Positions 50,285 through 54,295 of a stretch of 54,295 bases of DNA are shown here, piece by piece. Made by a program: the position numbers and the translations under genes. The stretch covers positions 1 through 54,295 of the forward strand of contig JAUVVY010000027.1 of assembly GCA_030604405.1 (NCBI GenBank). The letters are read 5' to 3'. Under the pieces are notes generated by a model. That model was not told the DNA's origin, searched no databases, and worked only from the letters and a program-made list of their open reading frames with translations. This stretch comes from a bacterium. Its GTDB lineage: Bacteria; Armatimonadota; Zipacnadia; Zipacnadales; UBA11051. Positions within the stretch are counted from its first letter, which is position 1. Each line of letters opens with the position of its first letter.

Positions 50285-52576
50285 ATGCCCAAGCATATTG
50301 ACGTACTGCCCAGTTTTCAGAGAGGTGCCATAGAGTTCGCGCCGATACCGCAGTTCGTCTATACCGGCGACCTCAAGACAGAACTCGAAGCCGGCCTGCC
50401 GCCAGAAGACGCCGTGACGATGTACGATCACATGCTGCACATCCGCAACTTCGAGGAGACGATCGTGCAGCTTAAGAGCGGCCGGTACAAACCCATTCCC
50501 GACTTCCGCTTCATCGGCGCGACGCATCTGTCCATGGGCCAGGAAGCCGTGGCTGTCGGCACCATGGCGGCAATCAACCCGCATGATTACATCACCTCCA
50601 CGCATCGCGGCCACGGCCATTCCATAGCCAAGGGCGCCTTTGCCCTGGAGCAGGCCGGGGTTGATGAAATGCTGGAGTTCCTGGGTGAGGCGGCCGCGAA
50701 CTACGAGTTCGACGAATCCGACCGCAATTCGGTCTATCAAGCCGCCCTGCAGGAGCACATTTTCCGCACTATGGCCGAGCTGTTCGGCAAGGAAGAGGGC
50801 TACTGCCGGGGCCGCGGCGGCGGGATGCACATCGCCGACTTCAACGTCGGCCATCTGGGCGCTAATGCCATCGTCGGGGGTTCCTACGCTATGGCCACGG
50901 GCGCTGCCATGGCCGCCGACAAGCTCGGCGACGACAAGATCTGTGTCTGCCTGGTCGGCGACGGCGCGGCCAACAACGGCATCGCCCACGAGTCATACAA
51001 CTTCGCCACGATGGCGCAGTTCGAGAACGGCTGTCCCATCATCTATCTGATCGAGAATAACCAGTACGGCATGACCGGCCAGCAGGTGGGCGAAGTCACC
51101 GGGATGCTACGCCTGGCTCGCCGGGGCGCGGGTTACAATGACGTCAACATGCACGCCGAAGTCGTCAGCGGCATGGACCCGCTGGCGGTACGCGATGCGG
51201 TCAAACGCGCCGCCGAAAAATGCCGCAGCGGGCAGGGTCCCGTGCTGCTGGAGTGCCTCACCTACCGCTACAAAGGCCACTCGCTGTCTGATAACGGTAG
51301 TGCCTACCGCAGCGATGAGGAAGAAGCCGCGTGGACGGACATTGATCCACTCAAGACCTTCCCGGCCCAGCTTATTGAAAACGGCGTGCTGGACGCCGAC
51401 GCCGTCGCAGCCCACAAGCAGGCCGCAGCGGCGCTCATCGAAAAGGCGGCGATCATGGCTGGCGCGGCTACCGACCCGGACCCCAGCACCATCTACGAAG
51501 GCCTCTATACAAACACCACTTCAGAGGACATCGGCGATCAGTGGGCGACCCCCGCTGACGAGCTGCTGGGCGAGCCACAAAAAGCCCGTCGCGACGGCCG
51601 GGGACGCATCCTCGCCCGCCATGCAGTCGCTGAGGCGTTGATGGAAGAGATGCTGCGCGACCGGCGCGTGATACTCTATGGCGAGGACGTGGCCGACTAC
51701 GGCGGCGCCTTCGGGGCCACTCGCGGACTGTTTGAGCTATTTGGCCGCAACCGCGTGTTCAATGCCGCCATCTCGGAGGCCGCCATCTGCGGCACCGCTG
51801 CCGGGGCTTCGATGGCCGGCCTGCGCCCGGTTGTTGAGATCATGTACATTGACTTCGTCCCGATGGCGATGGACCAGATTGGCAACCAGGCCGCCAAGAA
51901 CCGCTACATGTTCGGCGGCAAGGCCACGCTGCCTCTGGTCATCCGCACCACCATCGGCGGCGGCCGGGGCTATGCCGGTCAGCACTCCCAGAGCCTCGAG
52001 GCCATCGTCACGATGTTCCCCGGCCTGGTGGTCGTCGCGCCCTCTTCGGCCCACGATCTGAAGGGCCTGCTCAAGAGCGCGATCCGCGATGACAATCCGA
52101 TAATCTTCATCGAGCACCAGCATCTCTACACCTCCAAGAACGAGGTGCCGCAGGAGGAGTACACCATCCCGCTCGGCGTCGGCAATATCACCCGCGAAGG
52201 CTCCGACATTACGGTGGTGGCGTATTCCTTCATGCGCCATGTCGCCGAAGAGGCGGCGCAGATGGCCGCAGCAGAGGGCATCTCGGTCGAGATCGTTGAC
52301 CCCCGCACACTGCTGCCACTCGACACCGACCTCATCAACGAGTCCGTCCAAAAGACCGGCCTGCTGCTGTGTGTCAATCAGGCGCCATCAATTGGCTGCT
52401 ATGCCGAGCACATTGCGTACGAGGCGCAGGAGGCGTGTTTTGAGGCGTTGCAGAAGCCGGTGCGGATCGTGGCCTCCCATGACGTGCCACCACCGATGGC
52501 CGCACCGCTGGAGAGCGAAAATATCCCTTCGCCGGAGAAGATCCTCCGCAACATCAAGGACCTGGTGGGGAAGTAG
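50285..52576 (+). CDS. Fused 2-oxoacid dehydrogenase E1 alpha-beta subunit
   Basis: A 763-residue fusion of the alpha and beta chains of a thiamine-diphosphate-dependent E1 (pyruvate, acetoin or branched-chain type). The alpha part (about 1-400) has RFIGATHLSMGQEAVAVG, the RGRGGGMHI motif and the ThDP motif GDGAANNG (from G225) to ENNQYGM (about 256). After a linker, the beta part (about 440-763) has YGEDVADYGGAFGAT and SEAAICGTAAGASM. E1 would feed an E2 acyltransferase and E3 dehydrogenase, neither of which is encoded here. ATG 50285 has AGGAG eight bases upstream. The substrate cannot be fixed from sequence; pyruvate or acetoin are most likely. Confidence 0.92.
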   Translation: MPKHIDVLPSFQRGAIEFAPIPQFVYTGDLKTELEAGLPPEDAVTMYDHMLHIRNFEETIVQLKSGRYKPIPDFRFIGATHLSMGQEAVAVGTMAAINPHDYITSTHRGHGHSIAKGAFALEQAGVDEMLEFLGEAAANYEFDESDRNSVYQAALQEHIFRTMAELFGKEEGYCRGRGGGMHIADFNVGHLGANAIVGGSYAMATGAAMAADKLGDDKICVCLVGDGAANNGIAHESYNFATMAQFENGCPIIYLIENNQYGMTGQQVGEVTGMLRLARRGAGYNDVNMHAEVVSGMDPLAVRDAVKRAAEKCRSGQGPVLLECLTYRYKGHSLSDNGSAYRSDEEEAAWTDIDPLKTFPAQLIENGVLDADAVAAHKQAAAALIEKAAIMAGAATDPDPSTIYEGLYTNTTSEDIGDQWATPADELLGEPQKARRDGRGRILARHAVAEALMEEMLRDRRVILYGEDVADYGGAFGATRGLFELFGRNRVFNAAISEAAICGTAAGASMAGLRPVVEIMYIDFVPMAMDQIGNQAAKNRYMFGGKATLPLVIRTTIGGGRGYAGQHSQSLEAIVTMFPGLVVVAPSSAHDLKGLLKSAIRDDNPIIFIEHQHLYTSKNEVPQEEYTIPLGVGNITREGSDITVVAYSFMRHVAEEAAQMAAAEGISVEIVDPRTLLPLDTDLINESVQKTGLLLCVNQAPSIGCYAEHIAYEAQEACFEALQKPVRIVASHDVPPPMAAPLESENIPSPEKILRNIKDLVGK

Positions 52577-52622
52577 CTGCCTTCGGCCTGACCCGTTGCC
52601 CCAGAGCTTGGGTACGCCGGGC

Positions 52623-53102
52623 CTACCTCACCTGCCGGATATTGTAATTCCCGTCCACTACTTTGACGATCTGGATTTCCACGCCGTTATTGGCCAGCGT
52701 GAAACTGTCACCCTGGAACAGGGCCTCCGGCTTGTCCGAGTACACAAAGAAGATATCGTACTCGCCGTCTGGCACGAACACGGACGAACGCCCGTTGGGG
52801 GCGACCTGAAAGTCTTTGCCATTCCCACCGCAGCGCACCCCCACCATCACGCTGAAGTCGTTGGGGTTGCGCACGCGCACCTCATTAGCCCCTGCCAGTT
52901 GCCCGGTGAAGCTCGGAAGCGAAGCTTTGGTCACAGCAGGCTCCTCAACGGTCGCACTCTCTGGCGCGGTCTCTGCCTGCCTGGGCACAGCGGGCTTCTC
53001 AACGGTCGCACTCTCTGTCGTGCTCTCTGGCTGACACCCGGCCACGAAGCTCAGTACCATCACGAGCATGACGAAGGCGGCGATACTCGATATCCTGCGC
53101 AT
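52623..53102 (-). CDS. Small lipoprotein with duplicated acidic linker
   Basis: A 159-residue lipoprotein with lipobox VAGC (C23). A linker follows that contains a near-perfect internal duplication (TESATVEKPAV / PESATVEEPAV, about 30-58). The C-terminal domain of about 95 residues (ANEVRVRNPNDFSVMVGVRCGG, GKDFQVAPNGRSSVFVPDGEYDIFFVYSD) has the pattern of a small beta-sandwich that binds or caps a surface partner. I do not recognise a named family. ATG 53100-53102 has AAGGAG nine bases upstream. The frame is open far upstream, but that part is antisense to the PIG-L gene. It converges with the E1 gene (46 bp apart). Confidence 0.78.
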   Translation of the reverse strand: MRRISSIAAFVMLVMVLSFVAGCQPESTTESATVEKPAVPRQAETAPESATVEEPAVTKASLPSFTGQLAGANEVRVRNPNDFSVMVGVRCGGNGKDFQVAPNGRSSVFVPDGEYDIFFVYSDKPEALFQGDSFTLANNGVEIQIVKVVDGNYNIRQVR

Positions 53103-53244
53103 TGCTTTTCGCTCCTTTGCGAAACTGGCGCCAAGACAGGCCTGCTCCAGCACAGCCAGACCAGCGTCACTAGTTTTCTCCGCCGTGGGGCAGTCTCCTG
53201 CTATGGCGAACATTCCGCCTGCAAGGCTAAGGAGGCGTGGTTGC

Positions 53245-53313
53245 ATGTCTCGAAGAAGGGAATATGTTCGCCCCAGGCAGGTCTTGTGCGCCACGCGCGG
53301 AATCTTCTTCTGA
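53245..53313 (+). CDS. Candidate 22-residue leader peptide before the PIG-L gene
   Basis: A perfect AAGGAGG (53229-53235) stands nine bases before an ATG. The frame encodes 22 residues, five of the first ten basic (MSRRREYVRPR...), and stops at TGA 53311-53313, 26 bases before the PIG-L start. The frame overlaps a long imperfect stem (TGTCTC/GAGACA and AAGAAG/CTTCTT, 53246-53317). This layout fits a translated leader controlling the downstream gene, but there is no protein family to confirm it. Confidence 0.35.
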   Translation: MSRRREYVRPRQVLCATRGIFF

Positions 53314-53339
53314 GACACAAAACGAAACGAGGTGGCATG

Positions 53340-54095
53340 ATGGCTGATAATTTGCGCGTCCTGGCAGTCGTCGCGCACCCTGATGATGAATGTATGCTGT
53401 CCGGGACACTGGCGCTTCAGGCTCAGGCCGGAGTTGATGTCACACTGGCCGTCGCACTCAACGGCAACCGCGGCGGGCCCAGTGGAATCGCTCCCGAAAC
53501 ACGCGCCGAAACCCGGCACGCCGAAATGCTCAAAGCCTCCCAGGTGCTGGGGGTGAAGCTGGAATGGCTCGACTACGGCGACGATGATTTCATGCAGCAT
53601 TTCCATGAAGACTACCAGGCCACGGAGATGAATTTTCGCAATCTGGTGCGCCGCGTTGACCCGCAGCTTCTGCTGGTCGCACCGCTGGATGATTACCACC
53701 AGCACCACCGCCACACCGCCGAGGTTGCGCTCAATGCCTCCATCAACGCCAGCAACTCGGATATCGTCAGCGATTATCCTGCCTCCTCGGCTATCCCATG
53801 GGTGCTGCACTACCCGCCCCTGCCAGGAACGCAGTTTGTGCCCTCTATTTATGTGGACATCACTCGGACCTTTGAACTGAAGATCGCGGCGCTCAAGTGT
53901 CACGAAAGCCAGCACCAGTACCTCCAGCAGCGCCACCGCACCGACATATTCGCCCAGATCGAAGCCACGGCTCGCCACTACGGCGCTGCTTGTGGCGTGG
54001 AGTTCGCCGAGCCGTTTGCCCTTTGTCATCGCTTCAACCGCATCGCACCGATCCAGGAATTGGCAAGATTCTTCCCGCAGATTGAAGACAGATAG
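53340..54095 (+). CDS. PIG-L / LmbE family deacetylase
   Basis: A 251-residue zinc-dependent N-acetyl-sugar deacetylase-like protein, the family of LmbE, MshB and BshB. The N-terminal zinc and catalytic motif AHPDDE lies at 12-17 (H13, D15, D16), with the third ligand in LDDYHQHHRHTAEV (H120-H125). It may act on GlcNAc-linked thiol precursors, antibiotics or envelope sugars. ATG 53340 (second of two adjacent ATGs) stands six bases after GAGGT, the better spacing. It follows the candidate leader peptide and is the last complete gene before the IS end. Confidence 0.9.
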   Translation: MADNLRVLAVVAHPDDECMLSGTLALQAQAGVDVTLAVALNGNRGGPSGIAPETRAETRHAEMLKASQVLGVKLEWLDYGDDDFMQHFHEDYQATEMNFRNLVRRVDPQLLLVAPLDDYHQHHRHTAEVALNASINASNSDIVSDYPASSAIPWVLHYPPLPGTQFVPSIYVDITRTFELKIAALKCHESQHQYLQQRHRTDIFAQIEATARHYGAACGVEFAEPFALCHRFNRIAPIQELARFFPQIEDR

Positions 54096-54118
54096 CCCGC
54101 GTTGTTCACATCAGCGCG

Positions 54119-54187
54119 TGCCTTGGGCTTCCCTAATATAGTCGCGTGGCTCGGGCATCCCAAAAAAACCCGTGGGTCGGGCTTCCA
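54119..54187. repeat. 28-bp REP array, interrupted by an IS end, copy 3
   Basis: Units of the ATCCCGTGGGTCGGGCTTCC type run from about 54119, with a full 28-bp unit at 54141-54168. The last reads ...gtgggtcgggcttcca and is then cut by CTGTAG of the element at 54188. The missing half AGCCCGA(C) appears beside the matching right end at the start of the window. Copy 1 is at 5105-5216 and copy 2 at 37679-37756. Confidence 0.8.
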
Positions 54188-54295
54188 CTGTAGTTATGCA
54201 AAAAATTGTTGGTAGAAGCAAGATAAGAGGGGGCATATGGCGAACACAGGCTTAAATGCAGCAACATTCAATGCCGAGCTCGCCAAGGATGCCGC
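54188..54295 (+). mobile_element. Left end of an insertion sequence (continues past window)
   Basis: Starts CTGTAGTTATGCAAA, identical over 15 bp to the complement of the right end at 100-114, and continues with a T/G-rich segment that matches imperfectly to about 25 bp. A gene starts 49 bp inside. The flank ttcca (54183-54187) equals the flank at 115-119, consistent with a 5-bp duplication of the hairpin loop. Confidence 0.6.
54237..54295 (+). CDS. N-terminal fragment, candidate transposase
   Basis: An ATG stands six bases after AGAGG and opens a frame of 19 complete codons that runs off the window (MANTGLNAATFNAELAKDA). The family is not recognisable from this stretch. It is taken as the transposase of the element whose left terminal repeat is 49 bp upstream. 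Confidence 0.45.
   Translation, partial: MANTGLNAATFNAELAKDA

Noticed and set aside
52623-54029. 468-codon minus-strand frame
   Set aside because: Only the first 159 codons from ATG 53102 form a gene (lipoprotein with a ribosome binding site). The upstream part is antisense to the PIG-L gene.
1-54295. Closed circular plasmid joined at the IS
   Set aside because: Matching ttcca flanks at both borders would fit a circle, but surE, hisF, mnmE, trxB and aconitase are chromosomal, and the IS targets the same hairpin type, which explains the matching flanks.

Overview
The window looks like chromosome of a moderately GC-rich, free-living Gram-negative-type bacterium from an uncultured or little-studied lineage. 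Armatimonadota is my best guess, with Planctomycetota, Lentisphaerota or a related candidate phylum as alternatives. The evidence for that is a type II pseudopilin with the H-X9-DG C-terminal signature, a DUF2961/GH172 enzyme, a Gfo/Idh/MocA oxidoreductase, paired URO-D-fold proteins, very large secreted Ig/FnIII proteins, lipoproteins, and intergenic DNA full of REP-like hairpins. No rRNA, tRNA, phage or CRISPR is visible.

Layout. 1-7.1 kb (+): end of an insertion sequence, then surE, a PflX-type radical SAM enzyme, a coiled-coil acidic protein, hisF, a DUF1846 protein, a membrane-anchored Pro-rich protein and an acetamidase/formamidase. 7.1-13.5 kb: a small membrane protein, a short-type aconitase (+), two URO-D-like proteins (-), a membrane protein and trxB (-). 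13.8-21.7 kb: a DUF6599 protein (+), then a minus-strand run lon-like / polynucleotide kinase / YhaM-like nuclease / ECF sigma / anti-sigma / RseB-like. 22.2-24.5 kb (+): an EamA transporter and mnmE. 25.4-44.4 kb (-): a 19-kb block of exported proteins (2165-aa giant, 3304-aa M6 protease giant, two small lipoproteins, PQQ-type propeller). 44.7-54.1 kb: ogt-type methyltransferase, pseudopilin, Gfo/Idh/MocA, GH172, rhodanese lipoprotein, fused 2-oxoacid dehydrogenase E1, lipoprotein and a PIG-L deacetylase.

How the parts connect. The two giants share one C-terminal plan: an Ig-like domain, three carboxypeptidase-regulatory-like repeats and a 421-residue module ending in a FlgD-like domain. They probably use the same export or anchoring route. 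The sigma/anti-sigma/RseB-like trio is a complete envelope-stress module. The polynucleotide 5'-kinase and the OB-HD nuclease overlap by one base and probably act together on RNA ends.

The most unusual structure is in the intergenic DNA. Hairpins of the form GTCGGGCT-TCC-AGCCCGAC end short tandem arrays of a 28-bp unit. An IS/MITE family with the terminal repeat CTGTAGTTATGCA has inserted into the loops of these hairpins. A complete 274-bp MITE with an 18-bp terminal inverted repeat and 6-bp target duplication lies at 45.3 kb, and a relic lies at 24.6 kb. The window itself begins and ends inside the two halves of a larger element with the same ends.
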